From: Desulfovibrio sp.
Lineage (GTDB): Bacteria > Desulfobacterota > Desulfovibrionia > Desulfovibrionales > Desulfovibrionaceae
Length of the DNA: 64,000 nucleotides
Direction: 5' to 3'
Assembly: GCA_017528345.1 (NCBI GenBank)
Contig: JAFXOX010000078.1
Coordinates: 1 to 64,000, forward strand
The notes under the pieces are model-generated. The model searched no databases, was not told where the DNA came from, and saw nothing but the letters and a program-made list of their open reading frames with translations. Made by a program: the position numbers and the translations under genes. Of the stretch, positions 1 through 8,515 are shown piece after piece. The number at the start of each line of letters is the position of its first letter. Position 1 is the stretch's first letter.

Positions 1-1
1 A

Positions 2-1543
2 GCAGAAAAAACCGGAACGAAAATAGCTGCAAAGAGATCGTGCGTAGGGATGATGGAAATACTAGAGCATGTTGGCTTTGAATCATCAATTGATTCAGCT
101 ATTTACGGTTCAACTGAACTTGGAACGGCCCAAAAAACTATATCTTTAGCACGGTATTTTCTTGCAACGAATGGTCAAAGCGCACCGGGGATAACGACCT
201 GGCAACTTACGCATAAGATGCCTTACGAGTCAGGATTTACAGAAAGTGTGTATCATGAATTATTTAAAAAAATCGGATATGACGAGACTTTTCAGCAAAA
301 TTTTTTCAGATTAAGGTGCTCTAAAATTGGCAGCAATTCAGTAATTGCATACGATTCTACGACAATTTCTACGTATTCACAAAACCAAAAAGACGCAGTG
401 TATGGTTATAATAAAGATGGAGATGGCTTAAAAACTATAAAAATTTTAACGCTATATTCCATAGACAATATGCTTCCTATAGCCTTTTCAAAACAACCTG
501 GAAATATTCCGGACGTAGTTTGCATAAAAAATGCGTTAAATGAACTATCAGTATTAGGAATTGAAACTGCAGAGATAGTTACAGATAATGGGTATTATTC
601 TATATCTAATATAGCCGAGTTACTTTTTAATGGTTTTAATTTTATTACATTAATAAAAACAAATATTAAATGGGTAAAATATGAAATTGTTGAAAATTTT
701 GATGAATTAAATTCTATAGAAACATTATGCCCGTTTGATGCTAGTATCCATGGCGTAACAGTAAAATTAATGCATATTTTTACAAGAAATAAATATAATA
801 TATCTGATAATGAGATAAACAGTGAAAAAAAATTTAAAAAAGAAATTTATTTACATTTATATTTTTCTGCACAAAGACAAGCAGAAGAAAGAATGCAATT
901 TGACTTAGAGATGTATGATCTAAAGGAGCGGATAGAAAAACGGGAAGTTACTATAGATGACTTAGATGCAAATATGCAGAAAAAAGTAAACAAATATTTA
1001 AATATAATAGAAACAGACAGTGCTATAAATGTTTCATTCAAAAAAGAGCAATGTAAAGAAGCTTATAAATACGCAGGCTTCTTTGCCCTTATTTCAAATA
1101 AAGAAAAATCTACATTTGATTGTTTAAAAAAATATAGAAAAAGAAATAAAATTGAAAGTTTTTTCAAATATGAAAAAAATATTGTAGACGATAGACGTCC
1201 AAGAGTATGGGATTCGTTTACATTGAGAGGTAGGCTATTTGTTCAATTTGTATCTCTTTGCTACTATGAATATTTACACAATAAAATTGATGAAATAAAG
1301 AGAACGCTTGGCGTTGAAAATGGTGATAACAGTCATGATAAAAAAGTTATTTTAAATAGAGAACTTAAATTAAGGTCATGGCTTGAAAATACGCCAATAT
1401 ATCTTCAGCTGCAATGGTTTGATACTATAGAAAGCATAGAAATATCAAGCGAAATTAAGAAAAAAAGATGGAATCCAGAAGTGCTTTTACGAGACAGACT
1501 TTTCCTTGAAAAACTAGGAGTTACGCTGCCCAAAAATGAATAA
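2..1543 (+). CDS. IS1634/IS4-type DDE transposase (5' end outside window)
   Basis: Catalyses cut-and-paste movement of an insertion sequence. The frame is open from base 2 with no stop, so the true start lies left of the window; the first ATG inside it is at 50. Counting from that ATG, a DDE core is visible: a YDST block near residue 101, a TDNGYYS block near 179, and a C-terminal block Y-R-x-R-x-K-I-E with the Glu near 369 and a downstream Lys, as in the YREK signature of IS4-like superfamily enzymes. The 497 visible residues are a little short of the 550-600 aa usual for IS1634-type proteins, which fits a missing N-terminus. The gene is much more AT-rich than the rest of the window, a sign of recent arrival. 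The left IS end is outside the window and the right end could not be placed. Confidence 0.85.
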   Translation, partial: AEKTGTKIAAKRSCVGMMEILEHVGFESSIDSAIYGSTELGTAQKTISLARYFLATNGQSAPGITTWQLTHKMPYESGFTESVYHELFKKIGYDETFQQNFFRLRCSKIGSNSVIAYDSTTISTYSQNQKDAVYGYNKDGDGLKTIKILTLYSIDNMLPIAFSKQPGNIPDVVCIKNALNELSVLGIETAEIVTDNGYYSISNIAELLFNGFNFITLIKTNIKWVKYEIVENFDELNSIETLCPFDASIHGVTVKLMHIFTRNKYNISDNEINSEKKFKKEIYLHLYFSAQRQAEERMQFDLEMYDLKERIEKREVTIDDLDANMQKKVNKYLNIIETDSAINVSFKKEQCKEAYKYAGFFALISNKEKSTFDCLKKYRKRNKIESFFKYEKNIVDDRRPRVWDSFTLRGRLFVQFVSLCYYEYLHNKIDEIKRTLGVENGDNSHDKKVILNRELKLRSWLENTPIYLQLQWFDTIESIEISSEIKKKRWNPEVLLRDRLFLEKLGVTLPKNE

Positions 1544-1630
1544 ACGGATTTTAGTGACTATTATACAACTTTCAGGGTATAAGTAGACGGAGAGCAAGGT
1601 GTAAGCTGCCTACGTAGCCCTAGCAAAGCA

Positions 1631-1680
1631 CAAAAAAACACCCTAGGAAAGCTGACCTTCCCACTGCTTTCTTAGGGTGT
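1631..1680. terminator. 15-bp hairpin downstream of the transposase
   Basis: Arms 1638-1652 and 1666-1680 pair over 15 positions with one G-T wobble and a 13-nt loop. On the minus strand the stem is followed by a run of seven T (plus-strand A run 1632-1638), which suits a minus-strand intrinsic terminator. The single imperfect pair is G-U on plus-strand RNA but C-A on minus-strand RNA, so the strand is not certain. No minus-strand gene directly upstream of it is convincing. Confidence 0.5.
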
Positions 1681-1683
1681 ATC

Positions 1684-1735
1684 AAAAATAATAAAAGCCC
1701 TGTGAGAGCTGGATTCTCTGCCACTCTCACAGGGC
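1684..1735 (-). terminator. Intrinsic terminator, minus strand
   Basis: Arms 1697-1708 and 1724-1735 form a perfect 12-bp stem with a 15-nt loop. On the minus strand it is followed by a T-rich tail (reverse complement of 1684-1696). It would end a leftward transcript coming from the gene-poor region around 1.8-2.5 kb, possibly an RNA connected with the small toxin-like ORF. Confidence 0.6.
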
Positions 1736-1870
1736 AAAATTCATAATGGGGAGAGTTGCTCCCAGGGCGGTGGTGACACGCCGAATTTTCTTTTTAGCAC
1801 AGACACTCTCGCTGTCAACGGGACTTATTGCCATCCAACGTAGCTACTGATACAAGATCTGTGGGGCTAC

Positions 1871-1886
1871 CCTCCTGCAAAGGAGG
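1871..1886 (+). promoter_or_regulatory. Hairpin hiding the ribosome binding site of the small ORF
   Basis: CCTCCT (1871-1876) pairs perfectly with AGGAGG (1881-1886) across a GCAA loop, which is a stable GNRA tetraloop. The 3' arm is an ideal Shine-Dalgarno sequence ending 8 nt before the ATG at 1895. In the mRNA the ribosome binding site would therefore be closed, as is typical of type I toxin messages. Confidence 0.7.
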
Positions 1887-1894
1887 TGATGCCT

Positions 1895-1975
1895 ATGGCG
1901 AAAATCCTTCGCGACTTGCTTGTTGGTTTTACAGCAAGCCTGCTTGCGGGTCTTGTCTTAGTACGTCTGTACTAA
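1895..1975 (+). CDS. Candidate type I toxin-like small membrane peptide (26 aa)
   Basis: A 26-residue ORF starting MAKILRDLLVGF and ending VLVRLY. A charged N-terminus precedes one hydrophobic helix spanning most of the peptide, with an Arg near the end. ATG 1895 was chosen because AGGAGG (1881-1886) sits 8 nt upstream; an in-frame ATG at 1889 is too close. Three RNA features frame it: a perfect stem sequesters the ribosome binding site, the 10 bases 1861-1870 are exactly complementary to 2044-2053 just past the ORF, and a strong terminator follows at 2058-2088. This is the architecture of membrane-acting toxins of hok, fst or ldr type, although the peptide matches none of them that I can name. 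No antisense RNA promoter was securely found, so the call is inference from structure. Confidence 0.5.
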   Translation: MAKILRDLLVGFTASLLAGLVLVRLY

Positions 1976-1981
1976 CAAGTA

Positions 1982-2014
1982 ACCCCTGAGGGATATAAGC
2001 CATTCCTCAGGGGT
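1982..2014. repeat. Perfect 10-bp hairpin after the small ORF
   Basis: ACCCCTGAGG (1982-1991) pairs with CCTCAGGGGT (2005-2014) across 13 nt. It lies 6 nt after the stop codon of the 26-aa ORF and has no T tract on the plus strand. It probably acts as an internal structure of the small mRNA rather than as its terminator. Confidence 0.5.
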
Positions 2015-2057
2015 GAAAAACTGACCTACATTAGGCAGGACGAGTAGCCCCACCTTT

Positions 2058-2088
2058 GGGCGGTGTTCGTGCACCGCCCTTTCTTTTT
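2058..2088 (+). terminator. Strong intrinsic terminator of the small-ORF transcript
   Basis: GGGCGGTG (2058-2065) pairs with CACCGCCC (2072-2079) over a 6-nt loop and is followed by a T-rich tract at 2080-2088. It would give an mRNA of roughly 230 nt if transcription starts near 1860. Confidence 0.8.
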
Positions 2089-2215
2089 ATGTCAGGATAG
2101 CTTGGTCGTCAAGACCGTTTTTTCCGTTAAACATGGACCTTGTTACAGTTCACAGGCACCTGAGCACAAGGCCCAGGTGACGTTGAGACGCCTGTCTTGA
2201 AGGGGGATGACACGT

Positions 2216-2311
2216 ATGGAAGCCCCGGGTAGTTTTCTTCGCTCGGAGATAGTAACAACAGTGGCTCACTTTCGAGTGAGCGTTTTGCCAAAGTGGTATA
2301 CTTTGTTGTAA
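2216..2311 (+). CDS. Possible 31-aa ORF, unrecognised
   Basis: An ATG at 2216 follows a purine-rich AAGGGGG stretch (2200-2206) and opens a 31-codon frame starting MEAPGSFLRSE and ending KWYTLL. Inside it, 2264-2270 and 2275-2281 form a 7-bp stem around TTCG, a stable tetraloop. The peptide is not hydrophobic enough to be a membrane toxin and I recognise no family. It may be fortuitous. Confidence 0.2.
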   Translation: MEAPGSFLRSEIVTTVAHFRVSVLPKWYTLL

Positions 2312-2388
2312 GCGCAGATCGCCGGCAGGGGGGCAAGCAAGCGTTCGCCTTAATTTTGGTACACTTTCAGAGTAGCATTTAAATTGTG

Positions 2389-2538
2389 TTAAACCATCTC
2401 AAGCGCCTCAAAAATCTTCAACTTCTCGAAAAATTTCTTCGCCCGTGCCTCAAGCTCATTCATATTGTCCTCGTCGGTCTCAAGCAATTTACCTTCCTTC
2501 GTGATCATCTGCCCATTACCCTTCAAAATATCCCACAT
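2389..2538 (-). CDS. Possible 49-aa charged small protein, unrecognised
   Basis: A minus-strand frame from ATG 2538 to the stop at 2389. The product starts MWDILKGNGQMITKEGK and is rich in Glu and Lys with a regular heptad-like pattern of Leu and Phe toward the C-terminus (ARAKKFFEKLKIFEALEMV), which looks like real coding sequence forming an amphipathic helix. No good ribosome binding site precedes the ATG. It could be a small gene or the tail of a gene whose upstream part was deleted. Confidence 0.3.
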   Translation of the reverse strand: MWDILKGNGQMITKEGKLLETDEDNMNELEARAKKFFEKLKIFEALEMV

Positions 2539-2730
2539 GTTATGGCACTTTTAAAGGTAATTACACAATATGTCAATACTGAAACAGTATTTTTGTCCTA
2601 GGAATCGGTAATGCTTTTGCCTATACAAGTGCAGCACTTTCTTTCCGCTTCTTCACGTACCTACACAGCGTATTTAGTCCTCGGCAATCAGAGAAAGGCC
2701 GCTACTTTCCATATTGATTATTCTTGTCAA

Positions 2731-2793
2731 CTTGAACGCGATTCTCATCACACTTGAACGCAGTTCTCATCGAATTTGAACGGAAAGCTCACT
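2731..2793. repeat. Three direct repeats with 22-bp period
   Basis: Units start at 2731, 2753 and 2775 with the shared core TTGAACG followed by a variable TCTCAT- or GCTCAC-like end. Units 1 and 2 agree at 17 of 20 positions; the third is more diverged. Preceded by TGTCAA. Tandem copies of a short sequence next to a TG-type terminus are usual at IS21-family ends, so this may be an IS21 end left behind; a regulator binding array is the alternative. Confidence 0.5.
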
Positions 2794-2967
2794 CCTGTAG
2801 CCACAATGATTTCTGTCAGGGTGACAGATCCTCGGAGTGTAGTGCTAATTGCACTCCAAATCCAGACTTACCGTTACTGATCGCCATTCATGAGTGCCCC
2901 TGGGCAAGAGGTTTCAAGGTAAACGTTCCACCACCCTCCTTCCCAAGGGTCATTTTTCTATGCGCAC

Positions 2968-2994
2968 CTCCCGGTAAAAAACGGGAGTTTTTTT
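2968..2994 (+). terminator. Intrinsic terminator
   Basis: CTCCCG (2968-2973) pairs with CGGGAG (2982-2987) and is followed by seven T. It would stop rightward transcription before the end of the oppositely oriented icmB. Confidence 0.75.
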
Positions 2995-3151
2995 ATGGCC
3001 AGATATAGTTAGGAACGGAAGGTAGAACGTAAGCACCCCCGTGGGACGCTTACCCTAGATCTTTGACTGCACCTTGTGCCAGTCAACATTGCAAACCCAG
3101 CTAGCCTGCATATACCGTCGCAAGGACCTCGTGAACGGTTCATCCTTCCCG

Positions 3152-6100
3152 TCAGAGCTTTGCCAGAAGCTCATGAAAAAGCGCTTCAGCGATATCCCCC
3201 TCTTCCTCGCGCTTGAGCGTTCCCGATCGCTTTCCTGCTCCCTCTCCTTTTTCTTCTGCCAAAGCCTTTCTCCGCTCAATTTCCTCCTTAACCGAGCCCT
3301 CAGGATAGACACGTGCCAGACACGCAAGGGCCTTTGGCAAACCCACCGCATCGTAGAGGCGATTGCGCAGGCGCATATCCTCGGCTGTGGTTGAAAACGC
3401 CCAGCGCGCATAGGCGCCGGCACAATTGGTCAGATGCAGAATGCTTTCACCAAGGGCTGTCCGGTAAAGCGCTATGCAGTCAGCGCCTGCCGCACTCGGT
3501 CTCCCAATGCTTCTGAGAGCCTCATAGGCTGCCCGGTTATAGCCAAAGCGCTCGGCTATGGCCTCTGCTTCCTCGGCATTGCCACAGCCAAGGGCATAAA
3601 TAGCTGTCGCCATACTCACAAGCTCTTTGGGAAAATCCGTGAGGCGCTGACTGTAGAGACCTATGGAGAGATTGCGTTTGCGCGATTCCCGTGTGGCTGT
3701 GGTCAGATCACTGATAATCTGACGGGAGAGCGGATTTTGCATATCCTGACAGGAGGCACGGTGGAATTCATCATAGCAGAGTCGTTTGGGATCGGCCTGC
3801 AGGCTCTCAAAACGCGGTCTGTGATAGCTGCGAAAGCGCTGTGGCACCTCCTGCAGATCATCGCAGCTTATGAAGAAATGCCCTGCCCCCACAAAGCGTG
3901 CCAGCATATACATGATGCCCGACTGACGCTGCGCCTGCGGTCCGCCTCTCGGAGTCACAAGGGACAGATCAAGACCAATGACGCGGGCGCTTCCCAGCGA
4001 AAAACGTGTGGGATGGGAGAGCACAGGGTATTCCTTCAGGGCACTGATGAGATATCGCGAGCAGGCCTCAGGCACACGTTCCCCACCACTGCCAACCTGA
4101 ATGCTTTGATAGTTTTCCGCCACATTGTGCCAGGTGACAGCCTGGGCAAGATCGGCCATAAGCGGCATGGCCTGACGCTGGGCACATTGCGCAAGTTCTA
4201 TGTCCCCTAACGCAAAAAACCTTTCAACAATCTCCCACCATGTGGTCTGGCTGTCAAAAGGAAAGCCTTCGTCCACAAGCTTTTGGGTGAGATCTGGCAG
4301 GAGATAGGGATCAAAACGGCGCGGATTTGGCCCGTCTGGGGCAAGAGATCTGTAGAGCTGATCACAGGCCTCACGCAAAAGGGAGCTTATGCCGTCGGCA
4401 GGAGCTGTCTTATCAAGGGGGGTGCAGAGCAGGCTTAAGAGGTTATTCAAAAATTCCTGGTGATTGCGCAGGGGATAGGGACAACCCAAGGGGGTATCAA
4501 AGGGATTGATGGCGTGGCTGGCGAGATTTTTAAGCTGGGCAAAGACGGCCAGATGCCGTTCTTCTCTGGGCAGAGCCCAACGCAGAAGATTGACGACGCC
4601 TGCGCAGGACGGACCAATATCGATGACCGTCAGCCAGGGGAGACTTTGGCCTGAGCGCAAAAGATAGAAGAAGTTGAGGGTATTCAGAAAAAAGGATTTG
4701 CCGGCGCCCATACCGGCAAAGACCACCTCATTCCAGGAGGCCTGCAGGGAGTGAAAAAGGCCGACAGGCACGTATTTGCCATCAGGTGTGCGTAAGGGCA
4801 GATCACCTGTCTGCCAGGGAGATGCCGTGCGCGTCACAGGCAAGAGGGCAATGGCCTGGGGAAGCGGTGCAAGAGACCTGGGCGCAGGTTGTGTGGGCAT
4901 AAGACAGGGCACTGTGGCTGAGAGCCCAAGCAGCGCATCACCTGTCGTATCCTGTGTCTCACAACTTCCCCAGGCCTGCACCATACTCTGCACATGGGCT
5001 GAGTTTCTTGCAAGCGCTTCCACGTTCCCCGCCTCTCGCCAGTCCTCAACCCAAGTGCAAAACGTTGCTGAAAAGCCCACAATGCACGTGCCGCCAAGAC
5101 TCGCCGCTTCGAGCTCCTGATAGGCCTGGCTGTACATACGATTGCTGTGGCTGGCAAAGGAGAGCACCTGGCCTGCCAGTTTTTTCCATCCTGTGCGGCC
5201 AAGACCATCGCCTGTAAGCAGGAAACTTGCCCGCCAGGGAATCTCGCCTTTCAGACTCTGAAATAGGCGATTAAAGGGGAGAAGGCTCTGCGGCGGCAGC
5301 GAAAGCACAAAAGGCGCATAGATGCGATGGTCCACACGCACGTAGCGGCTGGCCACAAGCTGCACATCACAGGGCCAGATCTGGCGGGCAAGAGTTGGTA
5401 TAAGCAGATGGGAGAGGTCCGAGGGATGACTGAAAGCCTCCTTTTTGCCAAGCCAGGCGTTATCTCGCGCAAGCCTTGGCCGCCAGGTGGAAGGTGTAAG
5501 ATGGGGGCAGAGAAGCCTGCGAATATCAGCTACCGCCTGCGCTGACGAACGCAGACGCACAAGCATCTGTTTTTCTGCCAGGCATTCCACAAGCTTTCTG
5601 ACCTGAGAGATATGGCTATCTCTGAGGGCCGCAAGCACACAAGGTTTGCTCTGAAGGCTGCTTTCCGCACAAAGCCTGTGGCCGGCAAGTTTGCCTCGCT
5701 GCCTTTGCCGCTGCGCCCGGCCAAGCGCCCAGGGTCTTGTCCAGAAAGCCAGGTAGACGTCCTCTCTCGCTGTGAAGCTTGTGATTTTCTCTTCCCAGTC
5801 GTTGAGAACTGCCTGTAAATCCAGATGCAAATGGCTCGCGCTGCGCTGCATGGCCTGAAAGCTAGAAGACAGCTCCTGCTGGCTGGCTCGCGGATCATAG
5901 TTGAACACAATCTGCAGACTATGACAGGACTTGCCAAGGGGCACCGCAAGCACCGTATTCAGATGCCGCACAAGGTCAGCAAATTCCGCCTCCCCCAGGA
6001 GCTGAAGACTGCCTTCCAGACGCAAAAGGGAAACAAGGGAGGCGTCGTCACAGACCAAAACTCCATCCACATCATCACTGTAGAGTCTCGTATAGGCATG

Positions 6101-6169
6101 GGCGGTATAACCCAGGGCGGATCTGAGGGCAAAGGCTGCGCTCTGCAGCCAGGAAAACATCGCCTCCAT
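3152..6169 (-). CDS. icmB: IcmB/DotO/TraU-family type IVB secretion ATPase
   Basis: VirB4-like cytoplasmic ATPase that energises I-type (Dot/Icm, IncI Tra) secretion and conjugation. The 1005-aa product matches the roughly 1000-aa length of IcmB/DotO and of TraU from IncI plasmids. A Walker A motif AGMGAGKSFFLN lies near residue 486 and a Walker B-like LCYDEFHRA near 796. The N-terminal half has no obvious domain, as in the family. ATG 6169 was preferred over the one at 6199 because AAAGGA precedes it. It is the last gene of a minus-strand run with an unknown gene (6903-8243) and dotI (6231-6902). No other channel genes flank it, so the system looks incomplete here. Confidence 0.85.
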   Translation of the reverse strand: MEAMFSWLQSAAFALRSALGYTAHAYTRLYSDDVDGVLVCDDASLVSLLRLEGSLQLLGEAEFADLVRHLNTVLAVPLGKSCHSLQIVFNYDPRASQQELSSSFQAMQRSASHLHLDLQAVLNDWEEKITSFTAREDVYLAFWTRPWALGRAQRQRQRGKLAGHRLCAESSLQSKPCVLAALRDSHISQVRKLVECLAEKQMLVRLRSSAQAVADIRRLLCPHLTPSTWRPRLARDNAWLGKKEAFSHPSDLSHLLIPTLARQIWPCDVQLVASRYVRVDHRIYAPFVLSLPPQSLLPFNRLFQSLKGEIPWRASFLLTGDGLGRTGWKKLAGQVLSFASHSNRMYSQAYQELEAASLGGTCIVGFSATFCTWVEDWREAGNVEALARNSAHVQSMVQAWGSCETQDTTGDALLGLSATVPCLMPTQPAPRSLAPLPQAIALLPVTRTASPWQTGDLPLRTPDGKYVPVGLFHSLQASWNEVVFAGMGAGKSFFLNTLNFFYLLRSGQSLPWLTVIDIGPSCAGVVNLLRWALPREERHLAVFAQLKNLASHAINPFDTPLGCPYPLRNHQEFLNNLLSLLCTPLDKTAPADGISSLLREACDQLYRSLAPDGPNPRRFDPYLLPDLTQKLVDEGFPFDSQTTWWEIVERFFALGDIELAQCAQRQAMPLMADLAQAVTWHNVAENYQSIQVGSGGERVPEACSRYLISALKEYPVLSHPTRFSLGSARVIGLDLSLVTPRGGPQAQRQSGIMYMLARFVGAGHFFISCDDLQEVPQRFRSYHRPRFESLQADPKRLCYDEFHRASCQDMQNPLSRQIISDLTTATRESRKRNLSIGLYSQRLTDFPKELVSMATAIYALGCGNAEEAEAIAERFGYNRAAYEALRSIGRPSAAGADCIALYRTALGESILHLTNCAGAYARWAFSTTAEDMRLRNRLYDAVGLPKALACLARVYPEGSVKEEIERRKALAEEKGEGAGKRSGTLKREEEGDIAEALFHELLAKL

Positions 6170-6230
6170 GGCAATCCTTTTGACTGATAGGTCAAACATG
6201 CGTCAGGGCCAAAGCAAAGGCCCCTTTGCC

Positions 6231-6902
6231 TTAGCCGTCCATCCTGCGCTCCGCCACAATGAGCTGAGAAATGGCAATGCCCTTGACGTATTCAGCCGTT
6301 GATACGCGCTGAATGCGCATGATGATGAGAAAAGACTGGCGTGAGAGCACACGCTCTGAGGTCTCATAGGCCAGCTGAAACGGCACTTCGACTTCCCAGG
6401 TCAGACGATGGTCCAGCATCCCCTTGGCCACAATGACGGGCATACCGGAGATGATGCCATGCATGAGAGCCCGATACTGCGAGAGAATGCGCAGATGGCC
6501 CTCATCCTTAAGGGAACGTCGAAAACCAAGATAGGCCTGTTTGGTGAAAAGGCTGCGGCTTGCGGCAAGCTGCTCCCGCCAGTGCAGAAAATCGAGATTA
6601 AAGATGGTCACAGCTGTCTGGGCAGCCCAAGAGGTGAGCGCGGCATCGGTATAAAGGGGTTCACTCAAAGGATACATGGGCATGATCTGCATCTGCTGAT
6701 TGACCCCGAAATACACGGGCGGCTCCTCACGCAGCGCAAGCCAGAGAAGACCTGTAAGAGCAAGGAGAAGTGCCAAAAGCAGACAAAAACTCAGTCGCCA
6801 AAGCTTGCGGCAAAGGCTTGCGTAGTGCTGAATGCCCACAACCACCCCGTCAAGCCCAAAGAGGGGCAAAGCCCCGGCCGTCGTGCCTGTGTCGTTCTTC
6901 AC
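6231..6902 (-). CDS. dotI: DotI/IcmL/TraM-family inner-membrane secretion protein
   Basis: Inner-membrane subunit of I-type secretion channels with a periplasmic NTF2/VirB8-like domain. The 223-aa protein has one transmembrane helix at about residues 34-57 followed by the diagnostic segment QMQIMPMYPLSEP, then a Trp-Ala-x2-Ala and a FNLDFLHWREQL block as in DotI and IncI TraM. The start codon is GTG, placed directly after the TAA of the upstream 446-aa gene, so translation is probably coupled. The gap to icmB is about 60 nt. Length agrees with the family (about 210-230 aa). Confidence 0.85.
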   Translation of the reverse strand: MKNDTGTTAGALPLFGLDGVVVGIQHYASLCRKLWRLSFCLLLALLLALTGLLWLALREEPPVYFGVNQQMQIMPMYPLSEPLYTDAALTSWAAQTAVTIFNLDFLHWREQLAASRSLFTKQAYLGFRRSLKDEGHLRILSQYRALMHGIISGMPVIVAKGMLDHRLTWEVEVPFQLAYETSERVLSRQSFLIIMRIQRVSTAEYVKGIAISQLIVAERRMDG

Positions 6903-8243
6903 TTAGGCCTCCATGGCTGAAGCCTGCTTGGTGTGAACGCCATGAGCGACAATGTTCTGCACAATGAGCCAATCTGCCTTGAGGAGCTTTGTGAGACTGC
7001 CCTGGGCAGACCACAGGGCGTGCAGGGCATAGGGAGAGGTTTCAGAAAGCGTTACGGTATCCGGAAGCGCAAGATAGGAGGGAATGCAGCCGGCTTTCAG
7101 AGCGGCTGCAAACATGGTCTCAGGTGCACACGCCTCAACATGGATGCGACCATTGGCATAGCCTAAAACGCTCAGGCCATTTGCCTGAAGAGCCAAAGCC
7201 TGTTTGCACAGGAGTATTCGGTCCATGGCCCGAAAAAAGGGTGTGCAGGCATTCACAGCCACAAGTGTGCCCGAAAAGGCGGCTTTCGGACGTGCTTGCA
7301 GGGCAAGCGCATTCCAGACGTTTTCGAAAAAGATGCCGCAGCTTGGGGAAAGCATACTGGCGCTTGGAAAAAACTCGGCAAGCGCCTTTGGCCAAAGCAG
7401 TCTCTTCGATGAGGCGGGAACCAGGGCCGCATGAAGACAGAGCTCTGCCCTAGTGACGAGAAAGGACATCTCAGGCCAGCTGACCCAGATGCGCCGGCCT
7501 CGCCCAAGACGCACGCCCCGATCCAGGCCAAAGGTCAGAAGATGCTTCCAGGGTTCATCAATGTCAAAACAGCTGATCTGAAAAAAACCAGGCTGCTCTT
7601 TGAGACTGTGCACAAAGGCCTCAAGATCTGCGCGCGTGGCATCTTCGTTAGGCATTTGGGACGCCTGCAGAGGACGCAAACGGCCATAGGGCAGTGTCTG
7701 CTCAAGGATCTCGAGGCAATGCTGCCTGGGCTCTGCGATAAGAGTGAGCCTCTCACGCCCTTTTTCACGCTTGCCGAATACCTGACAGCCCGTATAGGTG
7801 ACCGTGGCTTCCTGGATGATCTTGGCCAAAGCGGCATCCACAAGCATCTCGCTTTTGCCAAGCGCATTCTGTATGCCGCAACGCAGGGATCTCGCGGGCA
7901 CAAACGACGCAAGCCCCAAAAAACACCTGCCAAGTCGAAGCACACGTGAAAGGAAGCGCGCTCCGCACTGGGCAAGGACCCGGCTATCGCTGATGTGCTG
8001 ACGCTGGGCAAAGACGGTCAGCGGTTCACGCAAATACCCTTCCGTTGTGATATTCTCCGGCAAAACCAGACTTTCGCCAAGCTCATAGCTCATATTGCTC
8101 AGCCAAAGCGCACAATGAGGAAGTTCTCGGCCCGCAAGCTTGCGCACAGCCATCTCCTCATCCCTGGCATACCAACCGGAGTCCATACATGCCGCATCAT
8201 CGTAGACGATACAGCCAACTGGCTCTTGTTGAACGTGTTCCAT
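6903..8243 (-). CDS. Unknown 446-aa protein upstream of dotI and icmB
   Basis: First gene of the dotI-icmB run. ATG 8243 is preceded by GAGGGAGG, an excellent ribosome binding site, and the stop abuts the GTG of dotI. The protein has no signal peptide or clear membrane helix and is rich in Cys, Leu and Ala. I see no nucleotide-binding or catalytic motif and recognise no family. Position and tight coupling suggest a part in the same secretion system, for instance a cytoplasmic or peripheral partner of IcmB, but that is inference only. Confidence 0.7.
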   Translation of the reverse strand: MEHVQQEPVGCIVYDDAACMDSGWYARDEEMAVRKLAGRELPHCALWLSNMSYELGESLVLPENITTEGYLREPLTVFAQRQHISDSRVLAQCGARFLSRVLRLGRCFLGLASFVPARSLRCGIQNALGKSEMLVDAALAKIIQEATVTYTGCQVFGKREKGRERLTLIAEPRQHCLEILEQTLPYGRLRPLQASQMPNEDATRADLEAFVHSLKEQPGFFQISCFDIDEPWKHLLTFGLDRGVRLGRGRRIWVSWPEMSFLVTRAELCLHAALVPASSKRLLWPKALAEFFPSASMLSPSCGIFFENVWNALALQARPKAAFSGTLVAVNACTPFFRAMDRILLCKQALALQANGLSVLGYANGRIHVEACAPETMFAAALKAGCIPSYLALPDTVTLSETSPYALHALWSAQGSLTKLLKADWLIVQNIVAHGVHTKQASAMEA

Positions 8244-8515
8244 GGCGCCTCCCTCGCCACTTCTAATAAATTTGATACATCAAGTCAATGTCCGAGGATC
8301 CATCCGCCGTCATAAACAGCGCGCTGAAAAGACCTTGCCTTTTTGGTCTTTCTGCTTCACACTAGGGATTGTGACATCCTCACAGGACTGTTTTGGCCAC
8401 AAAGCGCGATGAGGCTGTCACATGACGTTGGCTTCTCCTGGGCAAACCCATGAGAGCTTTCTTTTTTGAGCGGATTTGCCCAAGCGGCGTGGCACCTTTC
8501 CCCAAAGGAACTTTC
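8244..8515. promoter_or_regulatory. Divergent intergenic region
   Basis: A 272-nt region between the divergent starts at 8243 (minus) and 8516 (plus), so it must hold promoters for both. I could not identify clear -35/-10 pairs. Confidence 0.4.

Larger units (their letters stand above)
1861..2053 (+). other. Long-range 5'/3' complementarity flanking the small ORF
   Basis: Bases 1861-1870 (GTGGGGCTAC) are the exact reverse complement of 2044-2053. They directly precede the hairpin that hides the ribosome binding site and directly precede the terminator. In type I toxin mRNAs such as hok, pairing of the 5' and 3' ends keeps the message inactive; the same role is inferred here. Confidence 0.5.
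2539..3151. other. Gene-poor stretch with repeats and a terminator
   Basis: No convincing gene. It contains three imperfect 22-bp-period repeats (2731-2793), a plus-strand terminator (2968-2994), and a small hairpin with arms 3029-3034 and 3048-3053 just beyond the end of icmB. A plus-strand frame at 2754-3008 is low-complexity and starts inside the repeats; I do not consider it a gene. Confidence 0.6.

Noticed and set aside
2127-2336. 69-aa minus-strand frame
   Set aside because: Low-complexity Ser/Pro-rich product without ribosome binding site; overlaps hairpin-rich DNA.
2754-3008. 84-aa plus-strand frame
   Set aside because: Starts inside the 22-bp repeats and ends past a terminator; product has no coding character.
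3434-4210. 258-aa plus-strand frame opposite icmB
   Set aside because: Antisense to a conserved ATPase domain, no start signals, no family resemblance.
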